A DNA stretch of 64,000 nucleotides from Rossellomorea aquimaris (lineage in GTDB: Bacteria; Bacillota; Bacilli; Bacillales; Fictibacillaceae), in NCBI GenBank assembly GCA_020524245.1, contig JAIVLN010000002.1, forward strand, positions 531,813 through 595,812, given 5' to 3'. Position numbers and translations under genes: made by a program. Shown here in pieces: positions 28,604 through 37,095 of the stretch (the first letter of the stretch is position 1; every line of letters starts with the position of its first letter). The notes below the pieces were generated by a model. The model was not told where the DNA came from, searched no databases, and saw nothing but the letters and a program-made list of their open reading frames with translations.

Positions 28604-28637
28604 CAAACAGACCAAGATTGCATCTTGGCCTGTTTTC
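28604..28637. terminator. Bidirectional intrinsic terminator
   Basis: AACAGACCAAGAT pairs with ATCTTGGCCTGTT around TGC, flanked by A and T runs. It serves the convergent 28107 and 28638 genes. Confidence 0.88.
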
Positions 28638-29372
28638 TTATTGATAAGTGATCGCTTGGCGACCCATTTGTTCCCATCCTTTTTGGAACTGCGCTTTTAG
28701 GATTTTGTGGTTTTTGATTCCGAGTAATGGATCATTGAAATAGACGTACGTTTCATCATAACCGGTGACGAGGACCGAATGCTCTTTATAGGTGATCTTC
28801 ACTTTTCCTTGTGGTGTGTTCCACTCTTGCCAGTACTTCGGCGGCAATTGGTTGAAAGCGGTATTGTTGATCACCCAGACAGGTTTTTCGTTTTGAACAT
28901 GTGTGAGTACGTCTTTAAATTCAGCACCTGTCAAATTGACGATTCTTCCCGGAAGGTACTTCTCTCCGAGGTCCGCGATCGGTTTATGATACACCCCAAA
29001 GCCGGGTTTGCTTTTATCGTACATATTTCCAATGAAACCGACATTCGGATTCCCGAAGTGAACCACTCCATTTTTCCTTTGAAAAGGTGTAGGATCTTTC
29101 TTCACTTCTTTTGCCAATGTCATTTTAGTCACATTGACACCAGCGTGTTGAAGCAACATGGAAAGACTGGTCACTTCACAACCTCTTGGCAGTTCGGGCA
29201 ATTGACTGATCAGTGGAACATCGAGTTTGATTTCCTTTTTGATCTCATGATTGACCCGCTTCGCGTGACTGACAACTGAAGAAGATTGCAACGACTTTTG
29301 CGAAATCGTGACTGCATTGTTACATCCTGCTACAAGAACTGCACATACCAATACAGAAGAAATTTTCTTCAT
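28638..29372 (-). CDS. C39-like papain-fold lipoprotein (YvpB-like)
   Basis: 244 residues. Signal peptide with lipobox VAGC; the mature part begins with polar residues. The Peptidase_C39_2 domain has the Cys region LPELPRGCEVTSLSMLL, the His in KEHSVLVTGY and the Asp in VYFNDPL, completing a Cys-His-Asp triad. Related proteins (YvpB) are surface-attached cysteine-peptidase-like proteins of unknown substrate. The ATG at 29372 was chosen over 29378 because GGGG then lies 7 nt upstream. Confidence 0.85.
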   Translation of the reverse strand: MKKISSVLVCAVLVAGCNNAVTISQKSLQSSSVVSHAKRVNHEIKKEIKLDVPLISQLPELPRGCEVTSLSMLLQHAGVNVTKMTLAKEVKKDPTPFQRKNGVVHFGNPNVGFIGNMYDKSKPGFGVYHKPIADLGEKYLPGRIVNLTGAEFKDVLTHVQNEKPVWVINNTAFNQLPPKYWQEWNTPQGKVKITYKEHSVLVTGYDETYVYFNDPLLGIKNHKILKAQFQKGWEQMGRQAITYQ

Positions 29373-29530
29373 TATCATACCCCGTTTTTGTGGGATGTAT
29401 GTTTAGCGTCTCCTTACACAGCAATGTGAAGTCGTATGAGTATTTGGTAATCATCCCAACAATCCCTATTTACCGTAAATATCGGCATTTTCCACCATTT
29501 TTCAAGGTTTGACAAAAAGAAAAGTGCAAT

Positions 29531-29558
29531 AAAAAAACAGCCTTTTTTTAGGCTGTTT
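29531..29558 (-). terminator. Intrinsic terminator
   Basis: AACAGCC and GGCTGTT enclose a T-rich loop and are followed by T7 on the minus strand. The stem overlaps the last codons of the small membrane gene. Confidence 0.85.
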
Positions 29559-29778
29559 CTTCATAATTGGAATTGTTCCCTCTCACTTCATTGATTCCGC
29601 TTAATGTCGTAGTCAGACCGATTCCACCGAATACGAAGGAAAGAACATAAGGCAATATGTATACGAATAGGGATGATTGTGTTTCAACAATACTTGCTGA
29701 TCCTACAACTGCATCCCACCAATTAAAGCTGACAAAACTTAATACAATCAAGATAATTCCAGTGATGATATTCTTCAT
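29548..29778 (-). CDS. Small two-helix membrane protein
   Basis: 76 residues with two hydrophobic helices (IITGIILIVLSFVSF and LPYVLSFVFGGIGLTT) and an acidic tail. AAGGGGAG lies before the ATG. Monocistronic with a terminator overlapping its 3' end. No family recognised. Confidence 0.65.
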   Translation of the reverse strand: MKNIITGIILIVLSFVSFNWWDAVVGSASIVETQSSLFVYILPYVLSFVFGGIGLTTTLSGINEVRGNNSNYEETA

Positions 29779-29871
29779 GTCGTAAAACTCCCCTTGTAAA
29801 AGTTGTGTTACTTAACTATTCACATATAGGTGGAGAACAAAACATGTTTTCGGTAAAAAGGGAATTAAGTC

Positions 29872-30858
29872 CTAATATTGATTTCTTACTATAGTACTTT
29901 GTGGGGTGAACAACTGCCTCGGCCACATGATTTCCATCAGTTCTTCCAATGTGCTCACTGAAGTTATATTTTTTCTTTCTAACGACTCCTGGATCATGTC
30001 CACACCGAATTGATGGAGGAACGTGATATAGGTGAAGGTTTTACGGACTTCCCTCCTTCGCAAGATACCATCATCATAGGCAATCATGAATGCTTGCATT
30101 GCATCGATATCGCCTTTGAAAAGCTCAAACCAGATCGCAGGAAACTCCAAAAGAACGCTCGAATGCTTACTATCCGCCACATCAATCAATCCACTCAACT
30201 TCCAGCTTCCATCCTCTTTGATCAGAAAGACATGATCTTCTGTTAGGTCCGCATGGACGACAGTTTGAGGAGACGCCAAAATCGGCTTGAACGTCTGTAA
30301 AAAGTGGACGATCTCCCTTACAACTTCCTCGTTTAAAGCTTCAAGCTTTTCTAGCTTCTTTTTTAACGTTGGGATATGATCTTCTGATCGTAAAGACCAC
30401 TCGGGTATGTCATTGGACTCCCATTGGAATCCGTGATATGCCTTCATTTGCGATGCAAGGGACTTCGCCAGTTCTTTTTTCTCCTTAACCGTCAGAAGAT
30501 TTTCGACATCCCGATAGGCTACACCTTTTACCACTGAGACGATCGTATACGGCCAAGGCTCAGGACAGCGCACTTCCCCAGCAGCAACGAGCTCTGGAAA
30601 GTGAGCAAGCCCTACTCTGGCAATGTTTCTGTATACCGAAACCTCTACTGAAAAATCATCTGGTGACAATGGTGTGTAAAATTTCAAGATGTATCGTCCA
30701 TCCATTTCAAAAACCGCGTGTGTTCCCGGGTGCTTTGTCACTGTGACCTCGTTGTATTGGAGCTTTTCAAGTTCCATCACTTTTTCTATGATAGGGCTCC
30801 ATAATTCCAGGTTGACGTACATTTCACCCCATTCAGACCTATCTGTCGGATATAACAA
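29872..30858 (-). CDS. Aminoglycoside phosphotransferase-fold (APH) protein
   Basis: 328 residues with a kinase-like fold: a nucleotide-binding N-lobe (GTHAVFEMDGRYILKFY, Lys ~59), the catalytic loop VVHADLTEDHVFL (Asp in HAD) and the metal-binding LIDVADS. Members phosphorylate varied small molecules; drug resistance cannot be assumed. The start is TTG at 30858 after GGAGGGGG. The divergent spore gene yjcZ follows. Confidence 0.8.
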   Translation of the reverse strand: MLYPTDRSEWGEMYVNLELWSPIIEKVMELEKLQYNEVTVTKHPGTHAVFEMDGRYILKFYTPLSPDDFSVEVSVYRNIARVGLAHFPELVAAGEVRCPEPWPYTIVSVVKGVAYRDVENLLTVKEKKELAKSLASQMKAYHGFQWESNDIPEWSLRSEDHIPTLKKKLEKLEALNEEVVREIVHFLQTFKPILASPQTVVHADLTEDHVFLIKEDGSWKLSGLIDVADSKHSSVLLEFPAIWFELFKGDIDAMQAFMIAYDDGILRRREVRKTFTYITFLHQFGVDMIQESLERKNITSVSTLEELMEIMWPRQLFTPQSTIVRNQY

Positions 30859-30984
30859 GGCTTTTCCCCCTCCAAAAATCCATTAATGTCCTAATGCACT
30901 TGTCCATACATCAGCTCTTCCTTCGCATATTGTATTAATGTGAGGCAACTCTCACTGGAGGCAAGTTTCGATGGGGGTGTTAGC

Positions 30985-31071
30985 ATGGGTTACTCTTATG
31001 GTGCCGGATTTGCGTTAATCGTAGTATTGTTTATCTTGCTAATAATTGTAGGTACAGCGTTTGTATATTAA
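30985..31071 (+). CDS. yjcZ: YjcZ-family small spore-associated protein
   Basis: 28 residues starting MGYSYGAGFALIVVLF: a Gly/Tyr-rich N-terminus and one hydrophobic helix ending FVY. This is the standard length and wording of the YjcZ/SscA sporulation family found only in Bacillales spore formers. GGGGGTG precedes the ATG. Confidence 0.9.
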   Translation: MGYSYGAGFALIVVLFILLIIVGTAFVY

Positions 31072-31157
31072 ACCTATTGTACTTCCCCTATTTCATAATA
31101 GTTGATTACAAACGCTAAACTGTAATTCACTATTACCCTTCCAATCCTGAACGGACG

Positions 31158-31190
31158 AAAAGCCACAACTCCCCCCCAGTTGTGGCTTTT
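31158..31190 (+). terminator. Intrinsic terminator downstream of yjcZ
   Basis: AAAAGCCACAACT and AGTTGTGGCTTTT form a 13-bp perfect stem around seven C residues. Confidence 0.92.
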
Positions 31191-31191
31191 C

Positions 31192-31340
31192 ACTTTTGAG
31201 CTATAATCAGGCTTTGGTGAGAATTAAATCGAGTTTGGTTAGAATTCCGTTGAGTTTGGTCACAATTAATTCAGGTTTGGTTAGAATTCTACTGAGTTTG
31301 GTCACAATTAATTCAGGTTTGGTTAGAATTCCTTCCCAAA
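31192..31340. repeat. Intergenic array B: about seven 21-bp units with core TTTGGTTAGAATT
   Basis: TTTGGT occurs at 31213, 31234, 31255, 31276, 31297 and 31318, an exact 21-bp step, with a diverged leading unit containing GAGCTATAAT. Units alternate between TTTGGTTAGAATTC and TTTGGTCACAATTA versions. It fills the 300-bp gap between the yjcZ terminator and the convergent coiled-coil gene. Confidence 0.92.
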
Positions 31341-31372
31341 CCGGAAATACAACATCTATGCCCAAAATCCTT

Positions 31373-32023
31373 TCAGCCGTTCATCTTCTGATGGAACCAT
31401 TCGGGCATTTTGCCGTGCTTCGATACATAATCGAGATCCTGCTGAAGCTCTGCAAGCATCTGTTTAGCATCTCGCCTCACATGGATTGCCTGTAGCTGCA
31501 AAGTTTCTCGCTCTTCTTTTGTCATGAAATCATCACAAGCCCGTGTGTATGCGAGATGGATATCTTGTATGTATTCTTCTATTTCAAACACTTGTTGGAC
31601 AAGCAGCAGCATTTCCATCCTGTAACGCTGGAATTCTTCTTTTTTCAATTTCAAATGCTGTTTTGCCGCCATCACTTCGCGGTCTAGTCCTCTCTGCAAT
31701 GGTTTCATCCATTCATCGAGGCGTTCTTTTTGCGCTCGGGAAAGATGAGAACTTTCTTCCATTACATCACCTAGCTCTTCGGTCAACTGCTGCAAATCAG
31801 AACGAAGACTGGTCAAACTTTCACGGTCTGGCGAGTTTGCCTTTTGTTGTGCACTGACTTTCGAGAGCAGATTCTCATATTCATTCAACATCTTCTCTTT
31901 TTCTTCCTCCAAATCGCCTTGTTCTAATTTCAGGCGATTCAGCTGCTCTTCATATTGTTGTTTGATCTGTTTATATTTTACCAATTCAGGATACAAAACC
32001 TTCTCCTCCTCTGACCCACTCAT
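31373..32023 (-). CDS. Hypothetical coiled-coil protein
   Basis: 216 residues, highly charged, with long heptad-like stretches through most of the length (about 15-75 and 90-205). No signal peptide or membrane segment, so cytoplasmic. GGAGGAG lies before the ATG. Divergent from the CAP-domain gene. No family recognised beyond the coiled coil. Confidence 0.7.
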   Translation of the reverse strand: MSGSEEEKVLYPELVKYKQIKQQYEEQLNRLKLEQGDLEEEKEKMLNEYENLLSKVSAQQKANSPDRESLTSLRSDLQQLTEELGDVMEESSHLSRAQKERLDEWMKPLQRGLDREVMAAKQHLKLKKEEFQRYRMEMLLLVQQVFEIEEYIQDIHLAYTRACDDFMTKEERETLQLQAIHVRRDAKQMLAELQQDLDYVSKHGKMPEWFHQKMNG

Positions 32024-32178
32024 TATCTATAGTCTTCGAAAACCGATCGCTCTTTTCGTTGCCCAGAGTCCATATTTATCATACACTATTTCTTTTTCCA
32101 ATTGTTTCCTAACCCCCATCCCAATTTGTGTAAAAGCGAAACGTGTTTATGTAACCCAAATTGAGGAGGTAGAAAACA

Positions 32179-33024
32179 TTGTTTAAAAAAGTTCTCGTTA
32201 CTTCTTTACTATCTGCATCCATCATTGGAGCTAGTGCTGGTGTCAGTGAAGCTTCAACTACACAAGCGGATGCACAAGTACATGTTTATAAACAATCCGG
32301 TCAAGTACAAATTGACCAGGGTCAATTGAATACATTCATTCAAAATTTCATGAAAGATAATAACATCCAGCTTGATCCTGCACTACAAGACAAGATTCAA
32401 GCTGCACTCGATCAAGCATATGGTCAGAAAGCGGAAGAGCCAAAGGCTGAGGAACCTAAAGCCGAGGAGCCTAAAGCTGAGCAACCAGCTCCAAAGCAAG
32501 AAGAGCCTAAGAAAGCAGAGCAACCTGCTCCTCAACCAGAAAAAGAACAGCCTAAAGCTCAGGAGCCAACACCAGCTCCACAACCACAACCGAAGCAAGA
32601 GCAGCAACAGCCAAAAGAAACATCTTCGAATGCTGAATTCCAACTGACAGCTGATGAACAGCAAATGTTGGACCTTGTGAACCAGGAGCGTCAAAAAGCT
32701 GGTCTAGCACCATTGAAAGCTGACCCAGAACTTACGAAGATGGCGCGTGTGAAATCACAAGATATGATCGACAACAACTATTTCAGCCATAACTCACCGA
32801 CTTACGGATCTCCATTCGATATGATGGATCAGTTCGGTATTGAATACAATACTGCAGGTGAGAATATTGCAGGTAACAGTTCTGTCCAAGGTGCTCACAC
32901 ATCTCTTATGAACTCTGATGGTCACCGTGCGAACATCCTCGGAAGCCAATATACGAAGATCGGTATCGGTATCGTGGATGGCGGATCATACGGTAAAATG
33001 TTCACACAAGCATTCACTGGATAA
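32179..33024 (+). CDS. Secreted CAP-domain protein (YkwD/SCP-like)
   Basis: 281 residues from the TTG at 32179 after GAGGAGG. Signal peptide (1-26), a ~50-residue spacer, a Lys/Glu/Pro/Gln-rich low-complexity linker (about 75-150, repeating KAEEP), then a CAP domain (LVNQERQKAGLAPLK, NNYFSHNSPTYGSPFDM, AGENIAG, MNSDGHRANILG). CAP-like spore-coat or secreted proteins of Bacillus have this layout. Enzymatic role unknown. Confidence 0.9.
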   Translation: MFKKVLVTSLLSASIIGASAGVSEASTTQADAQVHVYKQSGQVQIDQGQLNTFIQNFMKDNNIQLDPALQDKIQAALDQAYGQKAEEPKAEEPKAEEPKAEQPAPKQEEPKKAEQPAPQPEKEQPKAQEPTPAPQPQPKQEQQQPKETSSNAEFQLTADEQQMLDLVNQERQKAGLAPLKADPELTKMARVKSQDMIDNNYFSHNSPTYGSPFDMMDQFGIEYNTAGENIAGNSSVQGAHTSLMNSDGHRANILGSQYTKIGIGIVDGGSYGKMFTQAFTG

Positions 33025-33051
33025 TAAGAAAAAGGTATTCAAACTCTACTA

Positions 33052-33089
33052 AAGAAGCATCGCCCATTCGGGTTGATGCTTCTTCTTTT
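33052..33089 (+). terminator. Intrinsic terminator of the CAP-domain gene
   Basis: GAAGCATC and GATGCTTC pair around a 13-nt loop, followed by TTCTTTT. Confidence 0.85.
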
Positions 33090-33129
33090 GGGGAATAAGT
33101 AAGAATATACAAAATGAAGGATGAGTCCC

Positions 33130-34473
33130 ATGAAAATCAATGAACTATGGATCAAATTCAGACACAGCTTCTGGTTCCTGCCTACTTTTTACGGAACACT
33201 TGCCCTTTTACTATCCATCTTAAGTGTATATTTAGAGAAAAAGGTACCGGTCGAACAGATTCGAGATATTGTTCCAAATGCGCTGCTGACCGATGCGAAA
33301 CTTGGTCAAGTAATTCTGAACGCCATTGCCGTATCCGTCCTAACGATGACGACGATTACGTTCTCTTCCATCATGGTCGTTCTAACGACCTATTCCTCCC
33401 AATTCTCCCCGCGTACCCTGCAAGACTTCATCAGTGATGTTGTGACACAAAGGGTCCTTGGAGTGTTTACAGGAGCATTCATTTATTCTTTATTGATCTT
33501 GTTGTTTTTGAAAGATGTCAGTGAAAAGAAACTGTTCATCGCACCAGGAATCGCAGTCATCTGGGCGATCATTTCACTCGGTTTTTTCGTATTCTTCATC
33601 CACCATGTGGCCACTTGGACTCAGGTGAACAACCTCATTGATAAGATCTCGACCCGTACGCTGAAAACCATCAATGAAAGCTTCCATCTCGTGGATGACC
33701 GGTCCAAATCCAAATACTTATCGGCTCATGAAGATATTTCGCATATCGATTCGAAGGAAAAAGTACAGGTGAACGCGCCAAATGCGGGCTATTTACAAAT
33801 GGTCAAACTGCCTACGATTTTAGATAAAGCCAGAGAGCATGATCATGTTCTCCAAGTTGAGCGTAGGATCGGTGACTACATTTTGAAGGACACCCCCCTC
33901 TTCTCGATTATAGGCGGTAGTCCCGGTGAGGAAGAAAACTATCAGGAAATCTATAAAGAAGAATTCGTCATCGGTACTGAACGGAATACGGTCCAGGATG
34001 TTGAATTTGGAATACAAAAACTGGTGGAAATCGCTCTACGCGCCATTTCACCTGGTATTAACGATCCGCATACTGCCATCAACAGCATCAACCGGATCGG
34101 ATCCATCCTCGCTGAACTCGGGGCAACTCCCTTCCCCCGTCCGTACTATTATGACGAGGATGAAGAGCTCCGAGTAATCATCGACATCCAGACCTATCAG
34201 GAGCTTTTATATAAAGCGTTCTATCAACTGAGACATTATGCAAGAGAGGATGTTTCCGTCTGTGCTTCCACACTGTCTGTATTGCACGGCATCATTGAAC
34301 GGAATGACGACCGCGCGATCCAAAAAGCCGTATGGGATTTTTCAATGTACTTCATTGACGGCATTGAGACGGATGTCCTGTTGGATTGGGACAAAGACTT
34401 CATCAATGAGAAAATCAAACGGATTGCGAAATCCACGGGTTATGCAGACGATTATGAAAAAGTGAAATTGTGA
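33130..34473 (+). CDS. DUF2254 membrane protein, copy 1
   Basis: 447 residues from the ATG at 33130 (GAAGGA 8 nt upstream; the ATG at 33121 overlaps it). Four hydrophobic helices lie within residues 1-165, with the conserved AVSVLTMTTITFSSIMVVLTTYSSQFSPRTL split across helices 2-3. A large cytoplasmic part follows with AISPGINDPHTAINSINR. DUF2254 proteins are widespread inner-membrane proteins of unknown function. A close paralog follows downstream, separated by a terminator and repeat array D. Confidence 0.88.
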   Translation: MKINELWIKFRHSFWFLPTFYGTLALLLSILSVYLEKKVPVEQIRDIVPNALLTDAKLGQVILNAIAVSVLTMTTITFSSIMVVLTTYSSQFSPRTLQDFISDVVTQRVLGVFTGAFIYSLLILLFLKDVSEKKLFIAPGIAVIWAIISLGFFVFFIHHVATWTQVNNLIDKISTRTLKTINESFHLVDDRSKSKYLSAHEDISHIDSKEKVQVNAPNAGYLQMVKLPTILDKAREHDHVLQVERRIGDYILKDTPLFSIIGGSPGEEENYQEIYKEEFVIGTERNTVQDVEFGIQKLVEIALRAISPGINDPHTAINSINRIGSILAELGATPFPRPYYYDEDEELRVIIDIQTYQELLYKAFYQLRHYAREDVSVCASTLSVLHGIIERNDDRAIQKAVWDFSMYFIDGIETDVLLDWDKDFINEKIKRIAKSTGYADDYEKVKL

Positions 34474-34483
34474 GTGTGTGTGA

Positions 34484-34516
34484 GGGCTGTCCTTTCGTGA
34501 GAGGACAGTCTTTTTT
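34484..34516 (+). terminator. Intrinsic terminator after DUF2254 copy 1
   Basis: GGCTGTCCT pairs with AGGACAGTC (hairpin around TTCGTGAG), followed by T6. Confidence 0.88.
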
Positions 34517-34536
34517 AATGGTAAAAAAGACCTCAT

Positions 34537-34655
34537 TTATAAAACCTGATGGTGAATTTACAAGACTGACCGAAGAAATTCTAAAACGAAGCGATGTTTT
34601 TATAAAACAATGCCCTATTTTTGCAAAACCACGCTCTAATTTTACAAAACCATCC
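34537..34655. repeat. Intergenic array D: six 21-bp units with core TTTTACAAAACC
   Basis: The C that closes the AAAAC/AAGAC motif falls at 34545, 34566, 34587, 34608, 34629 and 34650, an exact 21-bp step, while the other bases vary strongly. It lies between the two DUF2254 genes, just past a terminator. Confidence 0.85.
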
Positions 34656-34736
34656 GGTGAGCACCAGTTGAATCTCATAGAATCCCCTCTCCTGTGGAAG
34701 AATATCGCCTAAATACACCGGGGTGGCGAGTCGGCG

Positions 34737-36068
34737 ATGTTCATGAATACATTTTTCCGTACAATTCGAAAGAGTTTCTGGTATTTACCCGCATTTTATA
34801 GTGTTTTTTCCGTGGTATTGGCCTATTTTTCAGTCGTAATCGATGAACGGCTCTATCGGACGGACACGCAAGCCGCCTTCCCGGCCTTTATGGTGACAGA
34901 TCGCGAAACGACACAGATTATCCTCAGCGCGCTGGCGACATCTATCCTGACGATGACGGCGATCACCTTTTCATCAATCATGGTGCTGTTATCGACTTAT
35001 CTGTCTCAATATTCACCACGTACCTTGAACAATTTCATCAGCGACATGGTCACGAGGCGTGTATTGGGCGTCTTCATCGGATCCTTCTTATTCTTTGTGC
35101 TCGTTATGCTTTGGATGAACATCACCGATCAATCGTTGTTTTTGATTGTGCCGTCGTTGTCCGTGTTCCTTTCCGCTGTCTGTCTCGCTTTCTTCGTTTA
35201 CTTCATCCATCATGTCGGCACATGGATCCAGGTGAGCAACCTGATTCAGGACATCACCGATAACTGCTTATCGATTTTGCAAAATCAAAAAAAAGGCAGG
35301 AAACACTTGCAGACGTCCATTGAATCGCCATGGTCCAGCTGGGAAAATGAGGAGTACAAATTGAACGCCCACCAGACGGCTACCTCTCTTCGTCCCGGAT
35401 TCATTCAACTCCTCGACTTGGATGCGATCGTCAAACAGGCCCACAAAGATGACCTGCTCATTCAGATGGAAAAGAAGATTGGTGATTACGTAGATGAGGG
35501 GACACCTCTTTTCCAATATTGGTCGCTAGGTGATCGCCCACATGACGAAAAAGACTATCTGAAGCATATCCGGATCGGGGGACAAAGGTCGTCGGAGCAA
35601 GATATCGAATTCGGCATCCAAAAACTGACCGAGATTGCAGTCCGTGCCGTTTCCCCGGGCATCAACGATCCTCAGACGGCCATCAACTGCATCCAACGAC
35701 TCGGAAAAGTGCTCTCCCGTCTAGCGGAGGAATCGGTGGAAGAACCCTATATTTATGACCAGGACCAGAATTTGCGGGTCGTGCTGAAAACCTCCACTTT
35801 CTCTCATATCCTGTACAAAACCTTTTATCAAATCCGATTCTATGCCCGTCAAGATGTCTCGGTTTTGGCTGCAGTCTTTGAAGCGCTTACGTTAATCGCA
35901 GAAAAAAGCCAAACCTCCCTGAAGGAGAAGGTTTGGCAGTTCGCAAAATCCATCGTAGAAGGAATCGACCGGTCCGCTATGATTGACCTGGACTACCTTT
36001 ACTTGAATGAAAAACTAGATGACATCGCGAGAAAAACTGGCCATCTGAAAGAAAAATACCACCTTTAA
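34737..36068 (+). CDS. DUF2254 membrane protein, copy 2
   Basis: 443 residues, paralogous to the preceding gene along its whole length: four N-terminal helices, TSILTMTAITFSSIMVLLSTY, QYSPRTL, and AVSPGINDPQTAINCIQR in the soluble part. The start ATG at 34737 follows GGGGTGGCGAG. It converges with the ResA-like gene with only 3 nt between stops and no clear terminator. Function unknown. Confidence 0.87.
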   Translation: MFMNTFFRTIRKSFWYLPAFYSVFSVVLAYFSVVIDERLYRTDTQAAFPAFMVTDRETTQIILSALATSILTMTAITFSSIMVLLSTYLSQYSPRTLNNFISDMVTRRVLGVFIGSFLFFVLVMLWMNITDQSLFLIVPSLSVFLSAVCLAFFVYFIHHVGTWIQVSNLIQDITDNCLSILQNQKKGRKHLQTSIESPWSSWENEEYKLNAHQTATSLRPGFIQLLDLDAIVKQAHKDDLLIQMEKKIGDYVDEGTPLFQYWSLGDRPHDEKDYLKHIRIGGQRSSEQDIEFGIQKLTEIAVRAVSPGINDPQTAINCIQRLGKVLSRLAEESVEEPYIYDQDQNLRVVLKTSTFSHILYKTFYQIRFYARQDVSVLAAVFEALTLIAEKSQTSLKEKVWQFAKSIVEGIDRSAMIDLDYLYLNEKLDDIARKTGHLKEKYHL

Positions 36069-36071
36069 CCT

Positions 36072-36638
36072 CTACTGTTTCTTCAAGTGCTGTTCCAGTT
36101 GATCGAGTTTGACGGGTCCCATGATTTTGTTTTGGATGCTGCCGTCGGGTCCGATGATGAACGTGGTCGGTATCATGACAATCTGGTACGTTTCCCCGAC
36201 CACACCTTCCTTATCGAGCGGGATCGTAAAAGGGATTTCAAACTCTTTTGCAAACAGCGCAACTTGTTCCAGGTTTTCTTCTTCCGAACTTAAGTTCACA
36301 GCAAGCACGACGATATCGTCTTTTTCATATAAATGATGCAAGTTGATCAGTTCTGGGATCTCTTTTTTACAATACGAGCACCAGGTTGTCCAGAAGTTGA
36401 GGACGACCGTTTTCCCTTTGTAGTCAGATAGACGGACATCCTCACCGGACAACGCCTGCAGCTCGAAGTCTGGTGCGGGCTTTCCGATCTGAGCGATAGC
36501 AGGGACGGCTTGGGAGGATGCTTTCAACGCTTCGACTTGCAGTTTCGATTGCTCTGTTGTGCTTGGAACTTTCCATGCAAGAATACCAAGGAATATAAAT
36601 AATCCGATCAGAATGGCGTATTTCAATCTTCTTTTCAC
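36072..36638 (-). CDS. ResA/TlpA-like membrane-anchored thiol-disulfide oxidoreductase
   Basis: 188 residues: one N-terminal transmembrane anchor (about 8-24), then a thioredoxin domain facing outward with WCSYCKKE active site (~87-93) and cis-Pro in MIPTTF. Such proteins reduce cysteines for cytochrome c maturation (ResA) or spore synthesis (StoA); the sequence does not separate these. GTG start after GAGGTG. Divergent from the proS T-box leader. Confidence 0.87.
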   Translation of the reverse strand: MKRRLKYAILIGLFIFLGILAWKVPSTTEQSKLQVEALKASSQAVPAIAQIGKPAPDFELQALSGEDVRLSDYKGKTVVLNFWTTWCSYCKKEIPELINLHHLYEKDDIVVLAVNLSSEEENLEQVALFAKEFEIPFTIPLDKEGVVGETYQIVMIPTTFIIGPDGSIQNKIMGPVKLDQLEQHLKKQ

Positions 36639-36774
36639 TTTTTCACCTCAAATCAAATCCATTAATATACTATAAGTAGGAACGTGCGAAAAAATGAACA
36701 AGCTCATAAAGTTTTTTGGAAAAGTTCCTAAACGTGTAAAAATAACCATTCATGGTTATGCTGAAGATATTCTC

Positions 36775-36803
36775 TTGACAATTTAAAAGAACAAGCTTAT
36801 ATT
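36775..36803 (+). promoter_or_regulatory. Sigma-A promoter of proS
   Basis: TTGACA (36775-36780), 17-bp spacer, TATATT (36798-36803), just before the T-box leader. Confidence 0.82.
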
Positions 36804-36814
36804 ACTATCAAAAC

Positions 36815-37056
36815 TGAAGCGATGAAGAGGACTAGTAAGATGTACCGGGCATTCTTAGAGAGGAAACCAGTTGCTGAAAGGCTTCCATTGACCCGCATTT
36901 GAACCTGCCTCTGAGTTCTGTATCGACTGAAACTAAGATACAGCGGCCTGTTAGCCGTTATCCTGTTGAGTGTTTAAGGCATGTTTGATTTGTGCTTTAT
37001 GAATGTAGGGTGGTACCGCCAAGTCTTGGTCCCTTTTGGGGCTAAGGCTTTTTTTG
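36815..37056 (+). promoter_or_regulatory. T-box riboswitch, proline-specific, upstream of proS
   Basis: The T-box sequence AGGGTGGTACCGCC is at 37007-37020, followed by a terminator stem (AGTCTTGGTCCC/GGGGCTAAGGCTT) and T7. Stem I is bounded by AGAGG (36826-36830) and CCTCT (36908-36912) and contains ACTAGTAAG (AGTA bulge). The specifier is read as CCT (36904-36906) in GAACCTG, a proline codon, matching the downstream gene. Uncharged tRNA-Pro should stabilise the antiterminator. Confidence 0.93.
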
Positions 37057-37095
37057 TTTAATTAATCTTTTAACTATAAAATTGAGGTGATGAAA

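Noticed and set aside
31196..31495. Plus-strand ORF with a repeating LVRI peptide
   Set aside because: The peptide repeat is just the 21-bp array read in frame. No ribosome binding site; it runs antisense into the coiled-coil gene.
32383..32694. Minus-strand ORF rich in Leu/Arg/Phe
   Set aside because: Reverse reading of the low-complexity linker of the CAP-domain gene.
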